Shown: positions 18,962 through 27,668 of the stretch, one piece after another
Layout of the letters: each line of letters opens with the position of its first letter
Position numbering within the stretch: the first letter of the stretch is position 1
Source: Aquimarina sediminis
GTDB lineage: Bacteria; Bacteroidota; Bacteroidia; Flavobacteriales; Flavobacteriaceae
NCBI RefSeq assembly: GCF_002895435.1
Contig: NZ_POYJ01000001.1
Coordinates: 124,001 to 188,000 of the forward strand
DNA: 64,000 nucleotides
Direction of reading: 5' to 3'
The notes under the pieces: generated by a model
The model's input: only the letters and a program-made list of their open reading frames with translations
The model's database searches: none
Told to the model about the DNA's origin: nothing
Translations under genes and position numbers: made by a program

Positions 18962-19033
18962 TAATTTTTTTATACAATAAAGTATAATTAGTGCCGTTAT
19001 CATCTTATAATATTTTAAATAAGATCATATAAT

Positions 19034-19180
19034 ATGGCAAAATTTTACTTTAAGTCTTCAAGAAAAGAAGAAAAACATTTAGTACCAAATAGAAGAACAA
19101 TAGATTTTCTTCTTAATTATTCAAAATCGTTACAAGTGGTAGAATACCAAAAAATTAAATTCGAAACGATTTTAAACTAA
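19034..19180 (+). CDS. Small basic 48-residue protein downstream of the sigma factor
   Basis: ATG at 19034 to TAA at 19180: MAKFYFKSSRKEEKHLVPNR and so on to KIKFETILN. It is 72 bp after the sigma-factor stop and 6 bp before a bidirectional terminator, which suits the last gene of a two-gene transcript. It is rich in Lys/Arg with a central RRTIDFLLNYSKSL helix. I believe similar short proteins follow this sigma factor in other Flavobacteriia, but cannot check here. No function can be assigned. Confidence 0.65.
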   Translation: MAKFYFKSSRKEEKHLVPNRRTIDFLLNYSKSLQVVEYQKIKFETILN

Positions 19181-19186
19181 ACATAT

Positions 19187-19216
19187 AAAAGCCTATTTTT
19201 TAATAGGCTTTTTTCC
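19187..19216. terminator. Bidirectional terminator between the small protein gene and nth
   Basis: AAAAGCCTATT (19187-19197), a short T-rich loop, then AATAGGCTTTTTT. It overlaps the last codons of nth on the minus strand. Confidence 0.85.
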
Positions 19217-19861
19217 TTTTTGGTATTCATCAAGAACCGTTTTTCTACCGATAGTTTTGGTAATTATATCTTTTTCAAGATCCCAGCCTCTTGCAGGAGA
19301 GTATTCTCTTCCATACCATATGATCTGAAGGTGTAAATCATTCCATAGCTCTTTTGGAAATAATCTTTTGGCATCTTTCTCTGTCTGAGTCACGTTTTTG
19401 CCATTCGTAAACCCCCAGCGATACATTAGACGGTGGATATGAGTATCTACAGGAAATGCTGGTACTCCAAAAGCCTGTGACATAACAACACTAGCAGTTT
19501 TATGACCCACTGCTGGTAATGCCTCTAGAGCTTCAAAACTTTGGGGAACCTCTCCGTTGTGTTCATTTATCAGAATATGTGATAATTCATAAATCCCTTT
19601 AGATTTCATAGGGCTCAAACCAACAGGTTTTATGATTTCTCTAATTTCTTCTACAGAGAGTCTAATCATCGCATGTGGATTATCTGCCCGTTCAAAGAGA
19701 AGAGGAGTAATCTTATTAACTCTTACATCTGTACTTTGAGCACTCATCAATACGGCTATTAGCAAAGTATAAGGGTCTTTATGATCTAATGGAATTGGTA
19801 TTCTAGGGTATAGTTCCTTAAGTGTCTGTATAGTAAAATCTACTTTTTCTTGTTTAGTCAT
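19193..19861 (-). CDS. nth: Endonuclease III-like DNA glycosylase lacking the iron-sulfur cluster ligands
   Basis: A 222-residue HhH-GPD glycosylase. The helix-hairpin-helix LPAVGHKTASVV carries the catalytic lysine (K121), and FPVDTHIHRLMYRWG carries the catalytic aspartate (D139), so bifunctional glycosylase/AP-lyase chemistry on oxidised pyrimidines is expected. In Escherichia coli Nth, the C-terminal part has four cysteines (C-x6-C-x2-C-x5-C) binding a 4Fe-4S cluster. Here the equivalent segment reads WYGREYSPARGWDLEKDI and has no cysteine at all. The protein is otherwise full length, so this is a cluster-less variant, not a truncation. Confidence 0.92.
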   Translation of the reverse strand: MTKQEKVDFTIQTLKELYPRIPIPLDHKDPYTLLIAVLMSAQSTDVRVNKITPLLFERADNPHAMIRLSVEEIREIIKPVGLSPMKSKGIYELSHILINEHNGEVPQSFEALEALPAVGHKTASVVMSQAFGVPAFPVDTHIHRLMYRWGFTNGKNVTQTEKDAKRLFPKELWNDLHLQIIWYGREYSPARGWDLEKDIITKTIGRKTVLDEYQKGKKPIKK

Positions 19862-19991
19862 ATCTCGAGCTTAATTTGTACTAATGTATGAAATAATGAA
19901 ATTTTGGAATTAATAGAAAAGATTAAATTTTCTTGAAAAGTTGTTTTTTGTAGAATGGGTAAGATTATCAAATAAAAATTGGGGAACCAAG

Positions 19992-20738
19992 CTATTTTGC
20001 ATTAATGATTTTCAGTAGGCTTTCTTTTTTTCTAGTTGCTAAAGGAACTTTGCTTTTATCCTTTAAAACAAGAAAGTCTCCGTCTCGTTTGTCATACCTT
20101 AATAAATAATCTAGATTAATCAAGTGAGATTGATGGCATCTAAAAAAATGCTGAGAAGAAAGGATGTTTTCATAATCCTTAAGACCTTTGGATACTAATA
20201 GATTATCCTGCCCATTGATAAAAAATTTTGTGTAACTCCCATTCGCTTCGAGATGAATGATATCTTTAATAGATACGATTTGAATACCATATTTATCCTT
20301 TAGAATTAACTGTGTAGGTTCTTTTGATTGACTACTAATGTTATTTATAAGTGTTTGTACTCTTTGTTGTGTTTTGTGATGTTCAAATTCGGATTTTGCT
20401 TTCTCCACGGCTTCGACTAATTCTTCTGGGTCAATAGGTTTAAGTATATAATCTAGCGCACTTGATTTGATAGCTCTCAGTGCATATTTTTCATGAGAGG
20501 AAACAAATATTACTTGAAAACTAATCTCTGGTAACTTTTGTAGTAAATCAAATCCGTTACCATCGGGCATTTCTATATCCAAAAACATGAGGTCAGGTTG
20601 GCTGGCACTAATCGTAGCTATTCCTTCGGCAACATTTGAGGCTTGACCTATAAGTTGTATATCGGGACAATACTCATTAAGTAGGTTTAAAAAACTTTTT
20701 CTGGCAGATGGGTTATCTTCTATAAGGATTGCTTTCAT
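19992..20738 (-). CDS. LytTR-type response regulator
   Basis: A 248-residue regulator with a receiver domain (acidic IEDNP, phospho-acceptor D54 in LMFLDIEMPDG, K100 in LDYILKPIDPEEL) and a C-terminal LytTR DNA-binding domain (about 145-245: IVSIKDIIHLEANGSYTKFF, FFRCHQSHLINLDYLLRYDK). Its start codon directly abuts the stop of the upstream histidine kinase with no spacer, so the two are translationally coupled partners. Targets unknown. Confidence 0.93.
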   Translation of the reverse strand: MKAILIEDNPSARKSFLNLLNEYCPDIQLIGQASNVAEGIATISASQPDLMFLDIEMPDGNGFDLLQKLPEISFQVIFVSSHEKYALRAIKSSALDYILKPIDPEELVEAVEKAKSEFEHHKTQQRVQTLINNISSQSKEPTQLILKDKYGIQIVSIKDIIHLEANGSYTKFFINGQDNLLVSKGLKDYENILSSQHFFRCHQSHLINLDYLLRYDKRDGDFLVLKDKSKVPLATRKKESLLKIINAK

Positions 20739-23009
20739 TTATAAATATTGAAATGGTAAATTAAAGGTTACTTGGGTACCTTGCGAAAGATCTTGGATAT
20801 CAAATGAAATTCTTTTCTTTTGCATTCGACGATAGAGGTCAATTCTTTCTGTTGTGATTTTTATAGCGTGAGACTCGTGATTTTTGCGTTTTATGCTCAT
20901 AGCTTCTTCTATTCCTGATCCATTATCAGATATTTTTAAAACCAGATGATCTTTTTCAACAGAAAAACAGATACGAATAATTGCCCCTTCTTTTATAGAA
21001 GAAAAACCATGTTCTATTGCATTTTCAATAAATGGTTGTGCAAACATTGGAGGGATTGTAATTTCATCACTTAACAAACCATCTTCTACTTCTATTTTAA
21101 AATTAAAGGGATATTCTCGTTTTAAGTTCTGGATGCTTAAATAGTTATCCAGCATGTTTATTTCCTGTTCTAGGCTAATGAATTCGGTTCTAGAGTTATC
21201 TAAAACTTGCCTGATTAGCTTAGAGAATTTTACCAAATACATACTTGCTTGCCTGGCATCTCCTTGATTCATAAAATCCTGGATAGAAGTCATGGCATTA
21301 AAAATAAAATGTGGATTCATTTGTACACGCAATAGGTTTTGTTCTATGTTTTGTGCTTTTTGCTTTAATGCTAAACGTTTTTGTCTACTTATCAAATATA
21401 GGATCAATCCAAGTAATAATAAAACTATACAAATGGCACCAAAGATGGTTTTGTTAAAATTAGCTTGTTTTAGTTGAAGAGATTGGATTGAGGCTTGCTG
21501 AGCTAGGCTTTTAATTTTCTGTTCTTTTTTTTCGGTTTCATACTGCACTTGTAATTGAGAGATTTGTTTTGATTTTTCTTTACCTAATAATGAGTCATAG
21601 GTAGAATGATACATCTCGTAGTTCTCTAATGCTAATTTGTAATTTCCTAAAGCTTTATGAGTGTCTGATAATAATTTAGTACCGTATCTAAGTGCACTTA
21701 AATACCCAAGTTCTTTGGATAGGTTAACCCCTTGGCTAAGGTATTTTGTAGCGCCAAGATAATTTCCTAAGCGTAATTGAACTTCTCCTAAGGCATTAAA
21801 AGTTTTTGCCATAATTGGCTTGTTACCGATTTCTTGGCTATTACTTAAGGCTTTTTCATAATAATGTGTTGATTGGAGGTAGTTTTCTTGAGCCAAATAA
21901 ACATTTCCGATATTTAAAAAACTTGAAGCTAAGCCTCTTTTGTCTTTTATTTCTTCTCTTATTTTGATGGCTTTTTGGTGATACTCAAGAGCTTTGGGGT
22001 AGTTTTTTTTACGATAGTATATAATCGCAATATTATTGCAACTCGATGAAACACCACGTTTTAGCCCTAGTTTTTCTTTAATTTGCAATGATTTATGGTA
22101 ATGTTCTAGTGCCTTTACATACTTTCCTTGTTCATGATAGATACCACCAATGTTATTATAACTTCTTGCTGTTCCCTTTTGATCTTCTAATTCTTGACTA
22201 ATTTTTAAAGCTTTAAAATTATATGATAGGGCTTTAGTATAATTACCTTGCTTCACATAGTTTATACCTATATTAAGGTAAGTTGAAGCTAAGTCTCTTT
22301 TGTGCCCTGATTTTTCGATTATCTCAAGTGATTTAAGGTGATAAACAAGGGCATTGTCAAAATCACCTTGTTTAGAATATATAATACCCATGTTCGTATA
22401 AATCTTTGAAACTAGATTTATGTGATTAGAATCTTCTATCAATTCTAAAGCTTGGGTCAGATAGTCTAGGGCTTTTGGGTAATTAGCTTGATTATAATAA
22501 ATACGACTTACCCCTACATAGGCATCTGCAATATCTTTATCTTTTTTTAGTTTTTTTCTTACCTCAATAAGTTTTTCATAGTAATCTAGTGCTTTTGAAT
22601 AGTTCCCTTGGTCGTTGTAGATTGTTCCTAAACCACTATACATTTTTGCATACCCATTTAGGTAATTGGTTTTTTCTATAAGAGGCAGGGTTTTCCTAAA
22701 GATATCAATAGCTCTTTTATACCTTCCAAATTTCATGTTGGTCCATGCAATCTGATGATAAGAATCGATAGAACCTTCAGAATACTTTATTTGTTTTGCT
22801 ATTTTGATGGCAAGATTAGAAAAATAGATAGTTTTAGTAGAATCAGACTCTGCATGTTCTATTGCAAGAAAATTGTATATATCTACTTTTTCTTTCTCTG
22901 TAATTTTTGTTTTTAAGACTTGTAAAAGAGAATCAATTCTTGTTTGATTTTGAGAAAAGACATTAAGTGCAAAGAGGTGTATAAAGACGACTAGCGTAAT
23001 TTTTTTCAT
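20739..23009 (-). CDS. TPR-containing LytS-type sensor histidine kinase
   Basis: A 756-residue protein with a signal sequence (MKKITLVVFIHLFALNVFSQ), then about ten tetratricopeptide repeats (residues ~60-440, many with GNYxKALxYxxKAL), a coiled segment (~470-520), one membrane helix (523-541) and a His_kinase domain. The H-box is LRVQMNPHFIFNAM with the phospho-acceptor H567, followed by PPMFAQPFIENAIEHGF (N-box) and ISDNGSGIEEA (G-box). The periplasmic TPR array probably senses a protein or peptide. It is the cognate kinase of the adjacent LytTR regulator. Confidence 0.93.
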   Translation of the reverse strand: MKKITLVVFIHLFALNVFSQNQTRIDSLLQVLKTKITEKEKVDIYNFLAIEHAESDSTKTIYFSNLAIKIAKQIKYSEGSIDSYHQIAWTNMKFGRYKRAIDIFRKTLPLIEKTNYLNGYAKMYSGLGTIYNDQGNYSKALDYYEKLIEVRKKLKKDKDIADAYVGVSRIYYNQANYPKALDYLTQALELIEDSNHINLVSKIYTNMGIIYSKQGDFDNALVYHLKSLEIIEKSGHKRDLASTYLNIGINYVKQGNYTKALSYNFKALKISQELEDQKGTARSYNNIGGIYHEQGKYVKALEHYHKSLQIKEKLGLKRGVSSSCNNIAIIYYRKKNYPKALEYHQKAIKIREEIKDKRGLASSFLNIGNVYLAQENYLQSTHYYEKALSNSQEIGNKPIMAKTFNALGEVQLRLGNYLGATKYLSQGVNLSKELGYLSALRYGTKLLSDTHKALGNYKLALENYEMYHSTYDSLLGKEKSKQISQLQVQYETEKKEQKIKSLAQQASIQSLQLKQANFNKTIFGAICIVLLLLGLILYLISRQKRLALKQKAQNIEQNLLRVQMNPHFIFNAMTSIQDFMNQGDARQASMYLVKFSKLIRQVLDNSRTEFISLEQEINMLDNYLSIQNLKREYPFNFKIEVEDGLLSDEITIPPMFAQPFIENAIEHGFSSIKEGAIIRICFSVEKDHLVLKISDNGSGIEEAMSIKRKNHESHAIKITTERIDLYRRMQKKRISFDIQDLSQGTQVTFNLPFQYL

Positions 23010-23350
23010 GCTAAAAATTATGAGTTGAAATCAATGTGAGGGATTATGAATAGGTTGGTAGTTAGTTATTGTATCAATACTTTTTTATGTATTAACATGC
23101 TTATAAAATATTAGGGTTATAAATTAATGGATTTTATAAGATATAAGAAGCATATTTTTAATAATAATTTATACTGATAGTTGAGGAAGATCAAAAAGTA
23201 AAAAAATCTAATTCGTTTCTTATATTTTATAATTCCATAATTTGCCATACTTTTATGGTAAATAAAAAAATAAGCAAATTATAGGGTTGGTGTTCTATGA
23301 GAAATGAATACTCTGCGGTATACTTTGATTATAAATACAATTTATATACA

Positions 23351-23800
23351 GTGATAGAATTAAAAAAAGGAGATAAAGCTCCTAATTTTTCGGCATTAGA
23401 TCAGGATGGTAATACAATTTCTCTTGAAGACTATAAAGGGAAAAAATTAGTAGTTTTTTTCTACCCAAAGGCTAGTACCCCCGGATGTACAGCAGAGGCT
23501 TGCAATCTTAGAGATAACTATCAAACATTTTTGAATCAAGGATACGAGATTATTGGAGTTAGTGCAGATAGTGCAAAGCGACAACAGAATTTTAGAAATA
23601 AGCATGAATTACCTTATCCTTTATTGGCAGATGAAGATAAAAAAGTAATTGAAGCTTTTGGTGTATGGGGACCTAAGAAATTTATGGGTAGAGAATATGA
23701 TGGAATACACCGTTCTACATTTGTAATTGATGAAAAAGGGGTGATTTCTGAGGTTATTGTTAAGGTAAAGACCAAAGACCACGCGTCTCAAATACTATAA
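23351..23800 (+). CDS. bcp: Thioredoxin-dependent peroxiredoxin of the Bcp/PrxQ type
   Basis: The probable start is the GTG at 23351 (M/V-I-E-L-K-K-G-D-K-A-P), which matches the compact N-terminus of Bcp. An in-frame ATG at 23297 would add 18 unrelated residues. The 149-residue protein carries the peroxidatic cysteine in KASTPGCTAEACNLRD with the second cysteine five residues on, as in PrxQ enzymes, plus the conserved GVSADS, YPLLADEDKKVIEAFGVWG and RSTFVIDEKG. It reduces hydroperoxides with thioredoxin. Confidence 0.9.
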   Translation: MIELKKGDKAPNFSALDQDGNTISLEDYKGKKLVVFFYPKASTPGCTAEACNLRDNYQTFLNQGYEIIGVSADSAKRQQNFRNKHELPYPLLADEDKKVIEAFGVWGPKKFMGREYDGIHRSTFVIDEKGVISEVIVKVKTKDHASQIL

Positions 23801-23819
23801 GGTATTTGTTTATAACAAA

Positions 23820-23855
23820 AAAAAGCAGCTTATCTTCATAGGTAAGCTGCTTTTT
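23820..23855. terminator. Bidirectional terminator between bcp and the 23871 gene
   Basis: AAAAAGCAGCTTA (23820-23832), a 10-nt loop, TAAGCTGCTTTTT (23843-23855). It lies between two convergent stop codons. Confidence 0.9.
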
Positions 23856-23870
23856 CTGATATATATAATT

Positions 23871-25319
23871 CTATTTTACAGATTGTTTTGTTTTATATCC
23901 AAAAAAGTTATTGGCTTTAATCATTTCAGGAATAAGTTCTGGCAACTGTTCTTCCCATCCAGGTTCTCCTTCTTGGATTTTACGCAGAACTTCTCTAGAG
24001 AAAATATCCATTATAGAAGGATCATAATCTTTGATGTCTTGTAATTTTCCATTGTACTTAAAGAATTTATACAATTCTTTCATTCGTGGATGTACTTTGA
24101 GGGTGTCACTATTGGTTAACTCTCCTGTTTTATGGTTTTTTAATGGATATAGGTATACTTTTAAATCTTTAAAGAATAATTTACCAAAAGCTTCTAGAAT
24201 ACCACCACTTAAATGTCGGTAGTATTTTTCGTCAAAAATATCTATTAAATTATTGATTCCCATAGATAGAGCCATTCTCTCTTTGGTATAATTGGAGAAA
24301 TATTCAACTACTCTATAATATTCTTTAAAATTAGAGATCATTACAGTTTGTCCCAAAGAGCAAAGTAATCTTGCTCGAGCCATAAAGTCTTCTTCATCGA
24401 TTTCACCTTCTGCTCTTAAGTTAGACAAGGTAACTTCAAAAATAACCACGGTTTTATCTTTATTTACTTTGTTTTCACTCAAAAACATATTGAGTGATTT
24501 TTTGTAAATATCCATATTCACCTTAGTCACAGGTCTAAAACTCCCTCTAAGGGCTAATATATTTTTCTTATACAATATAGCTGCAGGTAGTATATTATTA
24601 CCATCAGGACCAAACATTACGGCTTCGGTCATCCCATTTTTAACCAATTGTAAGCTCATCAAGCGGTTATCAACTTTTGTAAACCTCGGACCAGAGAAAT
24701 TGATGGTGTCAATCTCTATTTGATCTTTATCTAGATGATCATACAGATATCGTAATAATTTTTTGGGATTATCATACTTGTAATATGCTCCATATATAAG
24801 GTTAACACCTAATATCCCCAAAGTCATCTGTTGTAGCTTGGCATCATTTTCATGAAATCTAATATGCAGGGAGATTTCATTATAATCCTCATTCGGAGTA
24901 GTTTGATAGCGAATACCTACCCAACCGTGACCTTTATATTTTTTTGCAAAGTCAATTGTAGCTACTGTATTAGCATAACTAAAGAATAGTTTGTTAGGAT
25001 GTTTTTCTCTAGTAATCCTCTCTTCAATTAGTCCGACTTCATGTCTAAGCATCTTTTTTAACCTGGCTTCGGTAACATAACGCTTATCATTTTCGATACC
25101 ATAAATGGCATCACTAAAATCTTTATCATAGGCACTCATTGCTTTTGCAATAGTACCCGAGGCACCACCTGCTCTAAAAAAGTTACGCACAGTTTCCTGA
25201 CCAGCACCTATTTCTGCAAAGGTACCGTAGATATTTTGATTCAGGTTAATACGTAAAGCTTTACTCTTTATTGAAGGGACAGATTCAAATTCTTTATCTC
25301 CCATTATCTTAATAGGCAT
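23871..25319 (-). CDS. Large conserved protein of unknown function
   Basis: A 482-residue soluble-looking protein without signal peptide or membrane segments. Notable blocks are NIYGTFAEIGAGQETVRNFFRAGG (N-terminal glycine-rich, given as IYGTFAEIGAGQE and RNFFRAGGASGTIAKAMSAYD), a central MTEAVMFGPDGNN and a C-terminal DIFSREVLRKIQEGEPGWE. The strong conservation feel of the N-terminus suggests an enzyme. I recall homologues with inconsistent database labels (TonB-related, nicotinate-nucleotide related), and none is supported by what I see. It is a single gene, convergent with bcp. Function not assigned. Confidence 0.75.
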   Translation of the reverse strand: MPIKIMGDKEFESVPSIKSKALRINLNQNIYGTFAEIGAGQETVRNFFRAGGASGTIAKAMSAYDKDFSDAIYGIENDKRYVTEARLKKMLRHEVGLIEERITREKHPNKLFFSYANTVATIDFAKKYKGHGWVGIRYQTTPNEDYNEISLHIRFHENDAKLQQMTLGILGVNLIYGAYYKYDNPKKLLRYLYDHLDKDQIEIDTINFSGPRFTKVDNRLMSLQLVKNGMTEAVMFGPDGNNILPAAILYKKNILALRGSFRPVTKVNMDIYKKSLNMFLSENKVNKDKTVVIFEVTLSNLRAEGEIDEEDFMARARLLCSLGQTVMISNFKEYYRVVEYFSNYTKERMALSMGINNLIDIFDEKYYRHLSGGILEAFGKLFFKDLKVYLYPLKNHKTGELTNSDTLKVHPRMKELYKFFKYNGKLQDIKDYDPSIMDIFSREVLRKIQEGEPGWEEQLPELIPEMIKANNFFGYKTKQSVK

Positions 25320-25460
25320 AGTAAAAAGGGCTTTTTTTGTTTAATGTAAAGGTAGTAATACCGTAAGTATTAAAAAAGTTTGAATGTAAATTTCTATTGC
25401 ATCTTAACCCTTAACTTATAATTAAGAAAAATAAGTGATTTTCGACCAAAAAAATATAAG

Positions 25461-25468
25461 TACATTTG
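25461..25468 (+). promoter_or_regulatory. -7 promoter element for the PhnP-like gene
   Basis: TACATTTG, 17 bp before the ATG at 25486. A degenerate upstream element (TTTTCG at about 25439-25444) is at roughly the right distance. Confidence 0.5.
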
Positions 25469-25485
25469 TCCAACTTAATTAGGAT

Positions 25486-26247
25486 ATGGAAGTAATATTT
25501 CTTGGTACAGGCACATCTCAGGGGATTCCGATTATAGGGAGCGATCACCCTGTTTGCCTAAGTAATGATCAAAGAGATAAACGGCTTCGAGTGTCGGTAC
25601 TTATTTCTTGGGATAAATATCAATATGTGATTGATTGTGGACCAGATTTTAGGCAGCAAATGCTTGCAAATAAGATCTCTAGAATTGATGGCATTGTTTT
25701 TACTCACGAGCATGCTGATCATACAATGGGATTAGATGATATCAGACCATTTTTCTTTAGACAAGGAGATATTCCTATATATGGGCACAAAAGAGTATTA
25801 GAAGCACTTAGAACCCGATTTGAATATATTTTTTCTTCAGAAAACAAATATCCGGGAGCACCTAGTGTAATAGAAAATGAACTGGTTAATGAACCTTTTC
25901 TGCTTGGAAATCTCGATGTTATCCCTATTAATACACTGCATAACCGCCTACAGGTATTTGGATTTAGATTTAAGGATTTTGCATACTTAACAGATGTAAA
26001 AACTGTGGATGAACAAGAAAGGCTGAAGTTAAAAGGAGTAAAGGTTTTGGTTGTAAATGCCCTGAGAATCGAACCGCATCATTCGCATTTTAATCTTGAA
26101 GAAGCTTTGCAGTTTATTCGTGAAATAGAACCAGAGAAAGCCTATCTTACTCACATCAGTCATATGTTAGGTTTTCATGCCGAAGTAGAGAAGATATTAC
26201 CCAAAAACGTTTATATAGCATACGATAACCTAAAAATAACTATCTAA
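25486..26247 (+). CDS. PhnP-like metallo-beta-lactamase-fold hydrolase
   Basis: A 253-residue protein. The N-terminus FLGTGTSQGIPIIGSDHPVC is characteristic of the PhnP subgroup; the metal motif HEHADH (H74, H76, D78, H79) is intact, and further ligands appear in INTLHNRLQ, FAYLTDVKT and LTHISHMLGFH. PhnP is a cyclic phosphodiesterase acting on 5-phosphoribosyl 1,2-cyclic phosphate, but no phosphonate genes are nearby, so another phosphodiester substrate is likely. The next gene starts 3 bp later, so they form an operon. Confidence 0.88.
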   Translation: MEVIFLGTGTSQGIPIIGSDHPVCLSNDQRDKRLRVSVLISWDKYQYVIDCGPDFRQQMLANKISRIDGIVFTHEHADHTMGLDDIRPFFFRQGDIPIYGHKRVLEALRTRFEYIFSSENKYPGAPSVIENELVNEPFLLGNLDVIPINTLHNRLQVFGFRFKDFAYLTDVKTVDEQERLKLKGVKVLVVNALRIEPHHSHFNLEEALQFIREIEPEKAYLTHISHMLGFHAEVEKILPKNVYIAYDNLKITI

Positions 26248-26250
26248 AGT

Positions 26251-26748
26251 ATGAGAAATAAAATCTTTTTATATCTATTCATTTTTGCATCATTGTTTAT
26301 TCTTTTTCAATTTATGAATGCAAAAAAGGCAAAAGAATCTTATGATAAAAAAATTGACAATTTGCAAGCAGAGGTTACAACCAAAGAAACAACGATAGAC
26401 TCATTAATAAGTGCCAATATGGATCTTACCTATTTTACTTTGGATAGTAATGAAGATGCTGTAAGTTATTTTGAAGAAATGGGGTATGATGCTAGTAAAC
26501 TGGCAACAACAATCAGTGATCAAATTATTGGACAAAATAAAGCCGGAAAAGATAACCCAATAATACCATTTGTAGGGATGGAAGGTAATATGAATGTTAA
26601 TAAAGTAAGATTGTTAAATCATAAATGGATTATTGCTGACTTTACTGATGGAGTTTATTGGGGAGAACTTTTTATTATTTATGAAGTAAAAGAAGGTGGA
26701 GTAATTGATTTTGAGGTAGAAAAATCCTTTTTGTATCCAAGGGATTAA
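26251..26748 (+). CDS. Membrane-anchored coiled-coil protein of unknown function
   Basis: A 165-residue protein with one N-terminal hydrophobic helix (about 5-22), a short coiled coil (KAKESYDKKIDNLQAEVTTK, 25-55) and a soluble domain with YFTLDSNEDAVSYFEEMGYD and LLNHKWIIADFTDGVYWGEL. The helix has no lipobox, so the protein is probably tethered with the domain in the periplasm. It starts 3 bp after the PhnP-like gene and is followed by a terminator, implying a shared pathway. Family not recognised by name. Confidence 0.75.
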   Translation: MRNKIFLYLFIFASLFILFQFMNAKKAKESYDKKIDNLQAEVTTKETTIDSLISANMDLTYFTLDSNEDAVSYFEEMGYDASKLATTISDQIIGQNKAGKDNPIIPFVGMEGNMNVNKVRLLNHKWIIADFTDGVYWGELFIIYEVKEGGVIDFEVEKSFLYPRD

Positions 26749-26812
26749 TGATTAACTATAAAATAAAACCTATTTAGATACTAAAATATGTTTTTGAAAT
26801 ATTTTTTATAAT

Positions 26813-26844
26813 AAAAGCTGCCGATTAAGGCAGCTTTTGTTTTT
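26813..26844 (+). terminator. Terminator after the PhnP-like operon
   Basis: AAAAGCTGCC (26813-26822), 6-nt loop, GGCAGCTTTT (26829-26838), followed by GTTTTT. Confidence 0.88.
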
Positions 26845-26896
26845 AAGTGATAATAGTTGAGTTATTTGTACTTTTTTTCATATTCAAAAAAACGTT

Positions 26897-27337
26897 TTAG
26901 TAGAATCCTATCTTTTTATGAGCTAACATATTGATTCTTTTTGGGAGCAGTAAAGCATTATTAATTGATACACCAAAAGGTTGTTCGAAATTAATTAATG
27001 ATGGTACGAACTTTAAAGCTTGTTGTTTATTAATAAAAGGAACTGGCTGTTGATTGATTAATCCCTGATTAGTGTATTGTCCTACGGAGGGTCCTTGAGA
27101 GAAACTAGTTGTAGGAAAAATTATTCCAAATGTTATAACGTCTTCAAAGTGTATAAAGGACTTGCCAGTTCCTTTTGGATAAGTTTTTTGATATTGCTGC
27201 TTGTATAGAGGGATGTCAAATCTTTCATTTTGCAAATCTTGTTTCATAAAAATTGGCGTTTGCGCTTGTATCGAGAATATGCTCGTATATAATACACCAA
27301 AAAGTACACTATGTTTTATTTTGAAAATAAACTTCAT
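26897..27337 (-). CDS. Small secreted protein of unknown function
   Basis: A 146-residue protein with a plausible signal peptide ending near SIFSIQAQ (residue ~25) and a mature part without membrane segments (DIPLYKQQYQKTYPKGTGKS, VITFGIIFPTTSFSQGPS). I recognise no family. The signal peptide and normal start support a real gene. It stands alone between a terminator and a promoter region. Confidence 0.55.
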   Translation of the reverse strand: MKFIFKIKHSVLFGVLYTSIFSIQAQTPIFMKQDLQNERFDIPLYKQQYQKTYPKGTGKSFIHFEDVITFGIIFPTTSFSQGPSVGQYTNQGLINQQPVPFINKQQALKFVPSLINFEQPFGVSINNALLLPKRINMLAHKKIGFY

Positions 27338-27668
27338 ACCATGTAATACCTTTAGAGTTATTCTGATTAATGATATTCTAAAATTACATACTATATGTTA
27401 CTTAATTGTTTATAGTTTTTAAACAAATAATTAGTATTAGGTTAAGAAAGAATAAGATTCACTTGATCGCAATATTGATAGATAAAATAGTTACGAAATC
27501 GTTGTAGTAAAATTTTAGGATTCTTATTAGATAAAGTGAAATTATATGAAAATTTAATAATTCTATGGTTTCAAAGACTCTGGTGATATTATTTTATAGA
27601 GATTCCTATTATATTTGATATTCTTTCAATTAGTAATCCTAAAAGGAAATCATAATAAATCTATGTGC
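27338..27668. other. Intergenic region, 331 bp, between divergent genes
   Basis: AT-rich. The only element I can support is a -7-like TATATTTG at 27610-27617 directed toward the GH31 gene. No hairpin or RNA element was recognised. Confidence 0.5.
27610..27617 (+). promoter_or_regulatory. Candidate -7 element for the GH31 gene
   Basis: TATATTTG fits TAnnTTTG. If it is used, transcription starts after about 27622, which excludes the in-frame ATG at 27615 as the start codon and favours 27669. No upstream TTTG is seen. Confidence 0.4.

Noticed and set aside
23297-23350. 18-residue N-terminal extension of Bcp
   Set aside because: It does not resemble any Bcp N-terminus; the GTG at 23351 gives the normal length.
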